DNA of 64,000 nt, from the NCBI GenBank assembly GCA_024236155.1, contig JACKLA010000001.1, forward strand, positions 1 to 64,000. Direction: 5' to 3'. Origin of the DNA: Sphingomonadaceae bacterium (lineage in GTDB: Bacteria > Pseudomonadota > Alphaproteobacteria > Sphingomonadales > Sphingomonadaceae). Numbering within the stretch: the stretch's first letter is position 1; each line of letters starts with the position of its first letter. This document shows positions 42,181 to 51,635 of this stretch, piece by piece. The position numbers were made by a program, and so were the translations under genes. The notes beneath the pieces are model-generated. The model made no database searches, was not told where the DNA came from, and saw only the letters and a program-made list of their open reading frames with translations.

Positions 42181-43386
42181 TCAGCCCCCGATCGCTTCGG
42201 CGGGATCGACCTTCAGCGCCATACGGATCGCGATCAGGCTGGCCAGCGCGCAAATCGCCAAGACTGCCATGAAGCCGGTGATGGCGTCCTGCGATAACAG
42301 CAACACATATTTGGGGAAGTATGGTGCGGTGAAAGTGGCCGTGATCTTGCCGACGGCAAAGCCAATCGCACCCAGCGCGAGAGCCTGCTGCAGGATCATC
42401 CCGGCGATGGTCCGATTGCGCGTGCCGATTAGCTTGAGCACGGCAATCTCGCGGATCTTGTCCATTGTCAGCGAATAGATAATGAAAGCAACAATCGCAG
42501 CGCTGACGACGGACAAAATGGCAAGGAACATGCCGATCTGCTTGGACGATGTGGCGATGAGCTTGCCGATGAGGATGTCCTCCATCTCGGCGCGGGTATG
42601 GACTGTGAGCCTTTTCCAGCGGCGGATCGACTGCGCCACAGCTTCAGCGTCGGATCCGGGCGCCAACCGCACCAGAATGGCGTTGACCGACGTGCTGTTC
42701 GCCTGTGAGGCATTCACGGCGTCGAGGATATCCGGCTGACCGGGGCGATTGAACGCCGGGTTGGCCGCGGTCCGCCGACGGTTTTGCAAGATTGCTTCAT
42801 TGTCTTTCAGGAACTGGGCTTCCTGGGCATCCTTCAGCGGAATGAACACCATCGGGTCGCCGCTGGATGAAACCATTCGCCGGGTCAGGCCCACAACCCG
42901 GTACCGGTTGCGGCGGATGGTGATTTCGTCACCCAGGCGGAAACCAGCGGCGATATCGGCCACCGCCTCGTAATGACCGCGGGTAATCTGCCGGCCGTCA
43001 ACCAGATAGGGTGGCCATCCGGGGGAGCCCCATGCATCACCAGGAATGATGCCCACCACCATAGCGCGGACATCATTATCACCCTGGCGGACCTGCATGG
43101 TCAGATAGGTGACATTTGCGGCCTGAGCGACGCCGGGCATGGCCAGCACCGTGCGATACAGATCATCGCTGATGCTCGATGATTCTGCATAAGGGCCGAG
43201 CGTGTCCCGCTGGACGACCCAGAGATCGGCACCGCTATTGTCGAGCAGCGCCTTGCCGTCATCGACCATGCCGCGATAAACGCCGGCCATCACCAGCGTA
43301 ACCCCAATCAGCAGGCCGAGGCCGAACCCGGTAAAGACAAATTTGCCCCAGCTATGGAGGATGTCCCGGCCTGCCAAGCTGATCAC
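42181..43386 (-). CDS. FtsX/MacB-like ABC transporter permease (DevC-type)
   Basis: 401 residues: a first membrane helix near 15-40, a large periplasmic domain about 45-270 and three further helices about 275-390 (LAILSVVSAAIVAFIIYSL, GMILQQALALGAIGFAVG, FMAVLAICALASLIAIRMAL), the layout of MacB/DevC permeases. It overlaps the adaptor gene by 4 bases. Substrate unknown; siderophores, glycolipids or toxic compounds are known for relatives. Confidence 0.92.
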   Translation of the reverse strand: MISLAGRDILHSWGKFVFTGFGLGLLIGVTLVMAGVYRGMVDDGKALLDNSGADLWVVQRDTLGPYAESSSISDDLYRTVLAMPGVAQAANVTYLTMQVRQGDNDVRAMVVGIIPGDAWGSPGWPPYLVDGRQITRGHYEAVADIAAGFRLGDEITIRRNRYRVVGLTRRMVSSSGDPMVFIPLKDAQEAQFLKDNEAILQNRRRTAANPAFNRPGQPDILDAVNASQANSTSVNAILVRLAPGSDAEAVAQSIRRWKRLTVHTRAEMEDILIGKLIATSSKQIGMFLAILSVVSAAIVAFIIYSLTMDKIREIAVLKLIGTRNRTIAGMILQQALALGAIGFAVGKITATFTAPYFPKYVLLLSQDAITGFMAVLAICALASLIAIRMALKVDPAEAIGG

Positions 43387-44534
43387 GGCGTGACCCCGGG
43401 AATACGCTCGACGATACTGATGCTGCTGCTTACTGAAAGCTCCCTCTCGCTGTAGACAATGATGGTATCGCCTTCGCTCAGCCCGCGCAGGATCTGGACT
43501 TGCCCGTCGAGATCGGATTTGCCGGGCGTCACCGGAACAAACACCGGCTCCCCATCCTCCAGCCGCCAGACCCCGATGCTGTCCCCCTGCCGCCGGACGG
43601 CAGCATTGGGCACGACCGGCCCATCGGGAAGCGGTGCAAGGTCCACCGTTACTTCGACATATTCGCCAAGGGGGGGCAGGGGCACAGGAAGTGTATCGAA
43701 GACCACTTTGACCAGCGTTTCCTCGGTAACAGCGTCGGCCCTCGGCTCGATGCGCAGAACCCTGCCGCGCAAGACCTCGCCATCACGGGACCGCAGTTGC
43801 ACGCGGGCCGGCAGACCTGCCATCAATCCGGCGGAGCTCACCTGATCGAAACGGACATTGACCCATAGGCTGGCAGGATCGATAATCTCGATGACAGTCT
43901 GACCCCCGGCGACGGCTGCACCCGGCTCCACTTCGCGCAAGCTGACAATCCCGGTCGCCGGAGCAACAAGGCGCAGATTCCCACGTTGGGATTGCAGCCC
44001 CGCATAATCCGATCGCATGCGATCCAGATTTGAGCGCGCCGTCGCGGCGGCGGCTTCAGCCACCACCAGATCCTGACGCTTGGCGGCCAGCACTTCTTCG
44101 CTGGTGGCCCGCGCCTCGAGGAGGCTCTCATAGCGATCTGCTTCGGCTGCGGCATGGGTTCGCCGGGCGTTTGCCTCGCTGACGGAAGTCTCGGCGCCCC
44201 GAACGGCGGAGACTTGCGCGGACAGTCGGTCATCCAGATCAACCGGGTCCATTTCGCCGATCAGCTGGCCAGCAACGACCCGATCCCCGACGTTGACTGT
44301 CAGACGCCTGACGCGACCCGCGAAGGTCGGCCCGACATGATAAATCCGTTCCGCATCGATCGTGCCCACACCAAACAGCGCCGGACGTAATGTACGGTTT
44401 TCGACATCGGCAGTAGTGACCGCAACCGGTGCCAGTGGGCCGGATCGCAGCGCCACATAGCCCAGCGACACGGCGAGGATTACCAGGACGGCAATCAGCG
44501 CCACCTTTCTGCGCTGCATGGTGGTGATATTCAT
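43383..44534 (-). CDS. HlyD-family periplasmic adaptor (membrane fusion protein)
   Basis: 383 residues with an N-terminal membrane anchor (KVALIAVLVILAVSLGYVAL). Lipoyl and beta-barrel parts (GRVRRLTVNVGDRVVAGQLIGEM near 72-94, VAPATGIVSLREVEPGAAVAGGQ near 193-215) flank a helical hairpin about 100-185. It joins the ABC permease to the NodT-type outer-membrane protein. Overlaps both neighbours by 4 bases, so the operon is tightly coupled with the TetR gene. Confidence 0.92.
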   Translation of the reverse strand: MNITTMQRRKVALIAVLVILAVSLGYVALRSGPLAPVAVTTADVENRTLRPALFGVGTIDAERIYHVGPTFAGRVRRLTVNVGDRVVAGQLIGEMDPVDLDDRLSAQVSAVRGAETSVSEANARRTHAAAEADRYESLLEARATSEEVLAAKRQDLVVAEAAAATARSNLDRMRSDYAGLQSQRGNLRLVAPATGIVSLREVEPGAAVAGGQTVIEIIDPASLWVNVRFDQVSSAGLMAGLPARVQLRSRDGEVLRGRVLRIEPRADAVTEETLVKVVFDTLPVPLPPLGEYVEVTVDLAPLPDGPVVPNAAVRRQGDSIGVWRLEDGEPVFVPVTPGKSDLDGQVQILRGLSEGDTIIVYSERELSVSSSISIVERIPGVTP

Positions 44535-45133
44535 ACACGGACCTCGATTGCGAGCCGGAACAACGAGAAAACGCCCGGTGCCTCCTTGCGGATAAGTTGA
44601 ACGTCGCCAGCAAGTAGCGACTGCATGACCAGCCCTTGAATCATGCCGATGAAGAGCGTGCTGACAGAGGCTGTGTTGATGCCCGGCGATAACTGACCGC
44701 TGGCTTTGCCATCCTCGATCACCGTGACGAGCCGCTCCCGGTATCGATGCAGCATCTTATGGGCCATACGCTTGGGTGCGGTCATTTCAGCTCGCTGCAA
44801 TTCCCCAAACAGCATCCGGGGAACGCCGGGATTCTCTACGAAGAACGCGACATGCGCCATGAACATGGCGTCGAGCGCCTCAAGCGGACCTGGCGCCCCA
44901 TGGGCCGCCTTGTCGATACGCGCCAGCAGCCGATCAGCGACCCAATCCATGACCGATTCAAGAATGGCTTCCTTGCTCGGAAAGTGCCTGAAGAGCGCTC
45001 CTTGGGTGACGCCCATGTGCCGGGCAATCGCAGTGGTCGTGATGTCACTGGGATTTTGGTGGGCCGCCAGCTCCAAGACAGCTTCAACCGTAACGGCGCG
45101 CCTTTCGTCAGCGGGCAGGTGTTTTGTTCGCAT
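44531..45133 (-). CDS. TetR-family transcriptional repressor
   Basis: 200 residues with the N-terminal helix-turn-helix TTTAIARHMGVTQGALFRHFPSKEAILE at about 31-58, the classic TetR signature, and a C-terminal ligand domain. It is the first gene of its own operon with adaptor, permease, ATPase and outer-membrane protein, and a perfect palindrome lies 15 bases upstream, so it very likely represses its own operon until the exported compound binds. Confidence 0.94.
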   Translation of the reverse strand: MRTKHLPADERRAVTVEAVLELAAHQNPSDITTTAIARHMGVTQGALFRHFPSKEAILESVMDWVADRLLARIDKAAHGAPGPLEALDAMFMAHVAFFVENPGVPRMLFGELQRAEMTAPKRMAHKMLHRYRERLVTVIEDGKASGQLSPGINTASVSTLFIGMIQGLVMQSLLAGDVQLIRKEAPGVFSLFRLAIEVRV

Positions 45134-45147
45134 AGTTTGGCACCATT

Positions 45148-45167
45148 GATAGTAAGCGATTACTATC
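45148..45167. promoter_or_regulatory. Palindromic TetR operator
   Basis: GATAGTAA-GCGA-TTACTATC: perfect 8-base arms with a 4-base centre, directly before the TetR gene start. Position and symmetry are those of an autoregulatory TetR site. Confidence 0.75.
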
Positions 45168-46270
45168 GCTAATACCTCTGAGCTTCGCCGTCAACGGCCT
45201 TCAGATCCCGCCAAACAACCAGCGCCGTTCAAGCGGAAGGCACTTTATCTCATAATTTTGGGCAATCGCTGGCAAGTGATCGCAATTTGCTGGATGGCAG
45301 ATGAAGCGATGATTTGCGGTTGTTAGTGGCATCTTGCGGCTCCTGCCGAGGAGCGGGACCACTCCGCTCGGCAGTCGCCCTCCGGCCATGGACTGGACGC
45401 AATCACCGCGGCAAAACTGCGGCCGCAGCCAGAGACCGGGGAGGAACCGCTGCCGACCAAAGGCTTGCCCTCCGAAGACGATGCACTCGCTGCCGCCGTC
45501 GGTCTGGAACTTTGGGCGCTTGGTATCCAGCTTGTCCTAGCGGTCGATTCCGACGCAAAAGGGTAGGCACGGATCGATCTTTGCGTTGGAGTAGGGGAAA
45601 GCCTTCCCCTGAGCCGGAGCCGCTTTGCTGTCTCCGCCTACCCCTTCTGCGGGGACACCCCGCAACGCCCCGTGAAGCGGAGCGGGGCTGATGTCGCGCT
45701 CTGTCCCGCAGGCCTAGCGTCCTGCTCCTGAGGGCGCGGCATTCCTGTCATAGGCCCCGCGCGCACTCTGATTGCAGCTCACAATTGCAAAAGGATCGGC
45801 CTGCCCGACGACAGGCCCCGCCGGGGCGGCCGATCCCGAGATTGTCAGCACACGCCTCCATTCAGGGTGCGCATTGTTGGTCTTGGGCACCTCGCTGGTC
45901 GCTCGGCCCCGACTGGCGGCACGAGCAGGTAGCTGCGGACGGCGCGCGGACGTGATTTCGAGTGAAATGGGACATTTCACGGCCCGGAAGTCACGCGACA
46001 AACACTGCGCGCCGGCGTTGTTTGTGTGGCCCGCGAAAGCGGCGGGGTGGGCGGCGCTCCCGGCTAGGCACGGTCCGGCCAGCCGCAACCCGGCCCTGAA
46101 GGGACCGGGTCTTCCATTGCATTGCAGCCCTTATTCGACTGGCTGAACAGGCAGCCATCTGCGTCATGCGGGTGCGGCTGACCGCCCCGCACCTTTCTGG
46201 TCGCTGTCACCGCCCACCCCGCCCCTTCCGGGGGCCGGTGTGCGGATTTGGGCAGTTCGGGAGGCGAGCA
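45168..46270. other. Long GC-rich spacer at the start of the conjugative backbone
   Basis: About 1.1 kb with no convincing full gene. An open frame near 45388-45565 would encode a tail ending ALAAAVGLELWALGIQLVLAVDSDAKG and may be the end of a lost gene. Small hairpins occur, such as GGGGAA-AGCC-TTCCCC at 45594-45609. Composition becomes more GC-rich here, marking the passage from cargo to backbone. Confidence 0.45.
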
Positions 46271-47248
46271 ATGGCGCGCAAGGTTTCAAAGGGCAGTGCA
46301 GGTGGCAGACGTAGAAGGGCGGCGCGCAGCGCCGCGCGCGGGAATGGCTCCCGCGCATCGCTGTATGACGAGGTCACGCAAACCATCTTAACCGAGCTTG
46401 AGGACGGCGTGTTTCCTTGGGTCAGGCCGTGGAGCAAGGCCAAAGCCTCGCCCGGCCTGCCATGCAACGCGGTGACCAAGCGGGCTTACTCGGGTATCAA
46501 TGTGCTGATCCTGTGGGGCGCGGTGATCGAGGGTGGCTATCCTTCGCAGGATTGGTTGACCTTTCGCCAAGCGCAGGCCGCAGGCGGCTGCGTCCGCAAG
46601 GGCGAGCGCGGGCGCACGGTGTTCTATGCCGACCGCTTCACCCCGAAAGACGAGCGCGACGCACAAGGGCGCGAGCAGGCCGGGAGCGGCGGGGAGGCGC
46701 GTTCGATACCGTTTCTCAAGCGCTTTACGGTGTTCAATGCCGCGCAATGCGACGGACTGCCCGAGGGGCTGGTGACGCAGCCAGCGCCTTTGCCCGAACG
46801 CGAATTGCACCGCGCAGCCGAAGACCTCATTGCCGCTACGGGTGCAGACTTTCGCATTGGCGGGGCGCAGGCCTTCTATTCGCCATCGGGCGATTTCGTG
46901 ATGGTGCCGCCGCAACCGGCCTTCCATCACCAGATCGACTATTATCGCACCGCGCTGCACGAGCTGGGCCACTGGACCGGCCATGGCTCGCGGTTGGCCC
47001 GCGACCAGACGGGGCGGTTCGGCTCCGCGCCCTATGCGCGCGAAGAACTGGTCGCCGAACTGGCCTCGGCATTCCTGTGTGCCGCGCTCGGCATCGAGCC
47101 AACCGTACGCCACGCGGATTATCTCGGCAGTTGGCTGGCAGTGCTGCGCGCCGACAGCCGCGCGATTTTCCGCGCGGCCAGTCAGGCGAGCAAGGCCGCC
47201 GAGTTCCTGCTGCATTGTCAGCAGAGCGAACGGAAGCAGGCGGCATGA
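46271..47248 (+). CDS. ArdC-like antirestriction protein
   Basis: 325 residues. The N-terminal ssDNA-binding part (SLYDEVTQTILTELEDGVFPWVRPW near 31-55 and NAVTKRAYSGINVLIL) is followed by a zinc-peptidase-like part with YYRTALHELGHWTGHGSRL near 225-243 (HExxH-type HELGH) and the downstream AREELVAELASAFL glutamate. ArdC proteins protect incoming conjugative DNA from restriction. ATG 46271 has GGAGGCG upstream; the frame to 46166 is longer but lacks one. Start of the backbone gene group. Confidence 0.92.
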   Translation: MARKVSKGSAGGRRRRAARSAARGNGSRASLYDEVTQTILTELEDGVFPWVRPWSKAKASPGLPCNAVTKRAYSGINVLILWGAVIEGGYPSQDWLTFRQAQAAGGCVRKGERGRTVFYADRFTPKDERDAQGREQAGSGGEARSIPFLKRFTVFNAAQCDGLPEGLVTQPAPLPERELHRAAEDLIAATGADFRIGGAQAFYSPSGDFVMVPPQPAFHHQIDYYRTALHELGHWTGHGSRLARDQTGRFGSAPYAREELVAELASAFLCAALGIEPTVRHADYLGSWLAVLRADSRAIFRAASQASKAAEFLLHCQQSERKQAA

Positions 47249-47463
47249 GCAGGGTAAACGATCCCAGTGCGCCGTCGCGCGCTTTCGAAGCCGAGGATAC
47301 CGAAGCTGGTTCGCAGACGCTGGTTCCCGGCGTTGCGCCGGTCACGCTGGGCGAGCGGCTTGGCGTTCTCGCCAATGCGCCGCTGCTGCCGCGCAAGGGT
47401 CAGCGGCCCGCCAATCACGGGCTGTTCGATACCAATGCCCGCAACCAGCTCGAAATGTTCTGA
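47245..47463 (+). CDS. Small hypothetical protein coupled to ArdC
   Basis: 72 residues whose ATG overlaps the ardC stop (ATGA). The sequence is hydrophilic and ends TNARNQLEMF. No family recognised. Because of the overlap it is translated with ardC; a helper role in antirestriction is possible but unproven. Confidence 0.6.
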   Translation: MSRVNDPSAPSRAFEAEDTEAGSQTLVPGVAPVTLGERLGVLANAPLLPRKGQRPANHGLFDTNARNQLEMF

Positions 47464-47477
47464 CGGGAGGCGCTACG

Positions 47478-47879
47478 ATGGACCTTCTCACCCAATCCCT
47501 GCGCGAGCGCCTGCTGGCCAATGGCCTTTGCGAGGCCGATCATGTGCCGCTCGTCAAATTCTTCAATCCGGTGGGCGCGGCGACCTGGCTGTTCAGCGAA
47601 TTGGACGGCGATGGCGATACGCTGTTCGGCCTGTGCGATCTCGGTTTCGGCTTTCCCGAACTGGGCTCGGCCAGCCTGTCGGAAATCGCCTCGGTGCGCC
47701 TGCCGTTGGGCCTCGGAATCGAGCGCGATCTGCATTTTGCCGCCGAGCACCCACTCTCGGTCTATGCCGAGGCGGCGCGGGCTTGCGGCCAGATCACCGA
47801 GCACCCCGACCATTTGACCCGCGCGGCAGCAGCGCTGGCACGCGAAAAAGTGTCGGGGCGCAGCCGTTCACCGCCGTAG
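47478..47879 (+). CDS. DUF2958 domain protein
   Basis: 133 residues. VPLVKFFNPVGAATWLFSELDGDGDTLFGLCDLGFGFPELG is the hallmark of the DUF2958 family, found on plasmids and integrative elements next to ArdC and ParB-like genes. Start ATG at 47478 with GGGAGG. No biochemical function known. Confidence 0.85.
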   Translation: MDLLTQSLRERLLANGLCEADHVPLVKFFNPVGAATWLFSELDGDGDTLFGLCDLGFGFPELGSASLSEIASVRLPLGLGIERDLHFAAEHPLSVYAEAARACGQITEHPDHLTRAAAALAREKVSGRSRSPP

Positions 47880-47898
47880 CCCCAACCGGCGGATGATG

Positions 47899-47928
47899 CC
47901 CGCATCGGACCCGTCCCTTCGATGCGGG
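47899..47928. terminator. Hairpin after the DUF2958 gene
   Basis: CCCGCATCG and CGATGCGGG form a perfect 9-bp stem with a 12-base loop, 20 bases after the stop. No T-run follows, so it may be an attenuator or mRNA-stabilising hairpin in front of the ParB-like gene. Confidence 0.4.
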
Positions 47929-48015
47929 ACACACCGGCCCCGCCTTCCGCCTCCCAAGCCCCCCGACCGGAGGGCGGGGCCACCCAACAGGAGTTAATGA
48001 ACAGGAGTATTTACT

Positions 48016-49809
48016 ATGCAGATCGACCAGATACCGCTGGACCGTCTTTCGGTCTCCCCCATCAATATGCGGCGCGGGCGCAAGACCCCCGATGTCAGCG
48101 ACATACTGCCAACGGTGAAGGCGCGCGGCGTATTGTCGCCGTTGTTTGTCCGCGCAAATGGCAAGCCCGATCATTTCGAGATACTGGCAGGCAAGCGCCG
48201 CTATTTCGCGAGCGTCGAAGCCGCCAAGGAAAGCGGCGAGGAGCGCAGCCTGCCTTGCATCGTGATCGGCGAGGGTGACGATGCCGAAGCGCTCGAAATC
48301 TCGATGATCGAGAACCTGCTGCGGCAGGACCCCGACGAGGTCACCCAGTGGGAAAGCTTCACCCGCCTCGTGAAGGAAGGCCGCAGCGTCGAGGATATTG
48401 CCGCGACCTTCGCGCTCACCGAATTGCAGGTGAAACGCATCCTTGCGCTCGGCAATCTTCTGCCCCGCATCCGCGAGGCCTACCGCGCCGAGGAAGTGGA
48501 TGCGGCAACGGTGCGCCACCTGACGCTCGCCAGCAAGGCACAGCAAAAGGCATGGCTGGCGCTGTTCGAAGACGCGGAAGCCTATGCTCCGCGCGGCAGT
48601 CAGCTCAAAGGCTGGCTGTTTGGCGGCGCATCGATTGCGACCGGTGTCGCGCTGTTCGACCTTGAGACCTATTCCGGCCAGATCGTTGCCGATCTGTTCG
48701 GCGAGGACGGCTATTTTGCCGACAACGATGCCTTCTGGGAAGCGCAGATGGCCGAGATTGAGCAGGGCAAAGCCGCATACCTTGAAGCAGGCTGGGCCGA
48801 TGTCGTGATCGTCCCGCCGAGCGAGCATTTCGCCAGTTGGGAGTATGAACACGCATCCAAGCGCAAGGGCGGGCGCGTCTATATCCAGTGCCGGGCCAAT
48901 GGCGAGGTCGTGTTCCACGAGGGCTTTATCAGCCGCCGCGAAGCGCAGGCAGCGGAGCGCCGTGCGCGCGGCGAAGGCGGGGACACCAAGCCCGCGCGGC
49001 CCGAACTGACCTCTACGCTGGCAAGCTATATCGACCTTCACCGCCATGCGGCGGTGAGCGAGCGGCTCTCGACCGCGCCGTCGCTGGCGCTGCGCGTCAT
49101 GGTCGCCCATGCGATTGCCGGTTCGCCGCTATGGAGCATCCGCCCCGCCGATACAGCAAGCCGCAACGAGAAAATTGCGGAGAGCCTTGCTGCAAGCCCC
49201 GCGACCAAGGCGCTCGCCGAGCGCCGCCGCACCATGCTCGATTTGCTGGGTTTCGAGGAAAGCCGCGAGGCATTGTGTCAGGACCGCTACGGCAGCGACC
49301 TTATCCCGATCCTCCACCGGCTTTTGAAGCTGGATGATGGCGATGTCATGCAGGTGCTGGCACTGGTCATGTCCGAAACGCTCGCCATCGGCAGCGAGGC
49401 TGTCGAATATTGCGGCCAGCATCTGGGCGTGGAGATGGCCGATTGCTGGGAGGCCGACGACGCCTTTTTCACTCTGCTGCGCGACAAGGAGGTGATGGTT
49501 GCACTGCTTGGCGAGGTCGGCGGCGAGGCAGTGGCAAGCGCCAATGCGACCGAGAAAGGCGCGACCCTCAAAGGCCTGATCTCCGATCATCTGACCGGTG
49601 CGAACGAGCGGCCCAAGGTCGAGCGCTGGGTGCCGCGCTGGATGGCTTTCCCGCCTGCTGCCTATACATCGCGCGGCGGAGTGCCGAGCGTAGCCGCTGC
49701 GAAGCGCGCGGCTTGGCTGGTCGAAGGCGAGGAGGACGAACCGGAAGGCGCGGGAGCCGCTTCGGACGACCAACAAGAAACGCCGGAGGCCGAGCCGCTC
49801 GCGGCCTGA
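48016..49809 (+). CDS. ParB-like nuclease-domain protein
   Basis: 597 residues. The N-terminal ParB/Srx domain (INMRRGRKTPDVSDI, ILAGKRRYFAS, IENLLRQDPDEVTQWESF) at about 15-110 is followed by a helix-turn-helix (SVEDIAATFALTELQVKRILALG) at about 122-145. The large C-terminal region has no known domain and ends in an acidic tail. Such long ParB-type proteins sit in mobile-element backbones with DUF2958 and ardC and are thought to act in gene regulation or maintenance rather than centromere binding. No ParA partner is visible in the window. Confidence 0.88.
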   Translation: MQIDQIPLDRLSVSPINMRRGRKTPDVSDILPTVKARGVLSPLFVRANGKPDHFEILAGKRRYFASVEAAKESGEERSLPCIVIGEGDDAEALEISMIENLLRQDPDEVTQWESFTRLVKEGRSVEDIAATFALTELQVKRILALGNLLPRIREAYRAEEVDAATVRHLTLASKAQQKAWLALFEDAEAYAPRGSQLKGWLFGGASIATGVALFDLETYSGQIVADLFGEDGYFADNDAFWEAQMAEIEQGKAAYLEAGWADVVIVPPSEHFASWEYEHASKRKGGRVYIQCRANGEVVFHEGFISRREAQAAERRARGEGGDTKPARPELTSTLASYIDLHRHAAVSERLSTAPSLALRVMVAHAIAGSPLWSIRPADTASRNEKIAESLAASPATKALAERRRTMLDLLGFEESREALCQDRYGSDLIPILHRLLKLDDGDVMQVLALVMSETLAIGSEAVEYCGQHLGVEMADCWEADDAFFTLLRDKEVMVALLGEVGGEAVASANATEKGATLKGLISDHLTGANERPKVERWVPRWMAFPPAAYTSRGGVPSVAAAKRAAWLVEGEEDEPEGAGAASDDQQETPEAEPLAA

Positions 49810-49961
49810 CCCAGCGCTTATCAAAATGCGGGCAGCGGGACGATCCCCCTGCCCGCATTGTGCATCGGGGCGCTTGGCTGTACTGGTCGGCATTGCAAAA
49901 AAGCACCGTGGAGGAGGTCGGGAGGTGCGTCCGGCGAATGTTCGCCATGAAAGGACGCCCC

Positions 49962-50402
49962 ATGATTGTCGTTGCCGCCCTCGTCGTGCTCATCGCTGCC
50001 GTGCTGGCAGCCCGCCTGCTCTATTCGCTCTCACTCTATGCCCTGCCGCTCTGGTGCGGCGGGACTATTGCTTGGTGGACCTTTGCCAGCGGGGCGGGCT
50101 GGACGCTTGCAGCCTGTGCCGGATTGGCTGCTGCCACTTTGCTGCTGGTCGCCGCCCATCTGCTCACCGGTGCGCGCTCCCCTGTTTTGCGACTCGTGCC
50201 GGTTGCTGGCTTCGGCCTGTGCGGCGGAGTGGCGGGCTATCATGCGGCGCATGGTCTTGCCCTTGCTTTGCTCCCCGAGGGCCTGATCGTCCAGGGACTG
50301 AGCCTCGCGGCAGCCCTGCTGATCGGGAGCGCTGCGGCCCTGCGATGGCTCGCCGTTCGCGGTGGCGCTACCCCATCGCCGAACCCGCCATCATGGGTGT
50401 AA
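49962..50402 (+). CDS. Small membrane protein of the element backbone
   Basis: 146 residues with about four hydrophobic helices (1-20, 25-45, 50-70, 85-135), very rich in Ala and Leu. ATG 49962 is chosen since AAAGGACG precedes it; ATG 49938 and 49947 in the same frame are alternatives. No known family. Position between the ParB-like and DUF736 genes is usual for sphingomonad mobile-element backbones. Confidence 0.6.
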   Translation: MIVVAALVVLIAAVLAARLLYSLSLYALPLWCGGTIAWWTFASGAGWTLAACAGLAAATLLLVAAHLLTGARSPVLRLVPVAGFGLCGGVAGYHAAHGLALALLPEGLIVQGLSLAAALLIGSAAALRWLAVRGGATPSPNPPSWV

Positions 50403-50928
50403 GCCGCTTGCCGGATTGGGCGCTTGTCGGAATCGGCTCGTCCTCGATAGAGGGCGGGCATGGTCCAACTGGCTGTCAGCACCGACGGTCGCTGATCCGA
50501 AACGCGTGCGGGTCAACTTGCGAGCCTGATGTTCACTGACAGCAATGCCGGGATCCTGCGGCACCCCCACATGGCGATCACTTCTTAACCGATGCCAACC
50601 CGCTCAAGGTAGGCAAGCCGATTGGTGTCCTGATCCGCCGTTTTCGCATGGCGTCACCTGCCCCACCTGCTGCCTCGTGCATGGCCTTTCTGGCGGCGGA
50701 CGGGCTTCGCCCTTGCGGGGCTTCGGGGCGCAACGGCGCGGAAACGGCTATTTTCCGCCGGGCACCGAGGTGCCCTTTGCATCGCGAAACAAAATAGCCG
50801 CTCCCGCTGCCGTCCTTCGCTGTCGCTGCGGTCCCTGACGGGATGCGCCCGCCCCGCACAACCGCCCTCGTCTGGCCATCGAGGCTGCGATGGGCGCAGG
50901 TTCGAACCAAAGCGAAAGGAATTTCATC
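50403..50928. other. Spacer without recognised gene
   Basis: About 525 bases, GC-rich. Only shadow open frames occur. The last 60 bases are the leader of the DUF736 gene, with AAAGGA before its ATG. No clear repeat was seen. Confidence 0.45.
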
Positions 50929-51252
50929 ATGGCCAATATCGGCAACTTCACCACCACGGGCACCGGCTACAAGGGCGAGATCGTCACCATGAGCGTGCAG
51001 CAGAAGAATGTGCGCATCGTCGCTGAAACCGAACAGGCAAGCGAGAATGCTCCCTCGCACCGGGTCTTCGTTGGCCGCGCCGAAATCGGTGCCGCCTGGA
51101 GCAAGCAGAGCCAGGAAGGCCGCGACTACCTCTCGGTCAAGCTCGACGATCCAAGCTTCGTCGCTCCGATCTACGCGAACCTTTTCGCCGAAGATGATGG
51201 CGAGAATTACAGCCTGATCTGGACCCGCAGCCGCAAGACCAATGGCGAATAA
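50929..51252 (+). CDS. DUF736 family protein (first copy)
   Basis: 107 residues. The single-domain DUF736 pattern is clear: ANIGNFTTTGTGYKGEI, RVFVGRAEIGAAWSKQSQEGRDYLSVKLDD and APIYANLFAEDDGENYSLIWTR. Found in conjugative elements of Alphaproteobacteria, function unknown. Distantly related to the second DUF736 gene at 58291. ATG 50929 has AAAGGA in front. Confidence 0.88.
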   Translation: MANIGNFTTTGTGYKGEIVTMSVQQKNVRIVAETEQASENAPSHRVFVGRAEIGAAWSKQSQEGRDYLSVKLDDPSFVAPIYANLFAEDDGENYSLIWTRSRKTNGE

Positions 51253-51266
51253 GAGCCGCAAGGCTA

Positions 51267-51292
51267 CCCCGCCCGGCATAAGCTGGGCGGGG
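51267..51292 (+). terminator. Probable terminator after the first DUF736 gene
   Basis: CCCCGCCC (51267-51274) pairs with GGGCGGGG (51285-51292) across a 10-base loop, followed by CTTCACTT. The stem is strong; the T content after it is only moderate. Confidence 0.6.
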
Positions 51293-51635
51293 CTTCACTT
51301 GTGAAAGGTCCGCTTCTGATCCTACGGGGCATAAAGGCGATCTTCCGCTTACGACCCAGCTTGAGCCATTCAGCTAGTCGGTGGATTGCAGCAACGGACT
51401 GTCTGCTATCTGAGTTTTTCAGCTAAGAGCAGACGTTCGGCTAGCGACCCAATTTGCGCCATTTGCGACAGGAAATTCGTTTCCCGATAGCCGCCACTCG
51501 CTCCGCCAGAGTCTGAGTATGGGAATTGGACCGGCCGTGGCCTAACGCGGCCGGATACTTTTCACAGACCAGCAGAAGTTAGTGATTTGGGATCGTTGGC
51601 AGCGCGGAGAGTCAATGAATTTGATCGGGCGTAAT
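51293..51635. other. Intergenic region between backbone and copper genes
   Basis: About 340 bases with lower GC. AGC-TAAG and GAGCCATTCAGCTAG-like words recur, but no gene, tRNA or clear inverted repeat was recognised. It probably marks the insertion edge of the copper cargo. Confidence 0.4.

Noticed and set aside
45772..46146. Small frames in the spacer before ardC
   Set aside because: Overlapping frames on both strands of similar length, none with ribosome site or family signature.
47794..49110. A 438-codon frame opposite the ParB-like gene
   Set aside because: Shadow; the ParB-like protein has recognisable domains.
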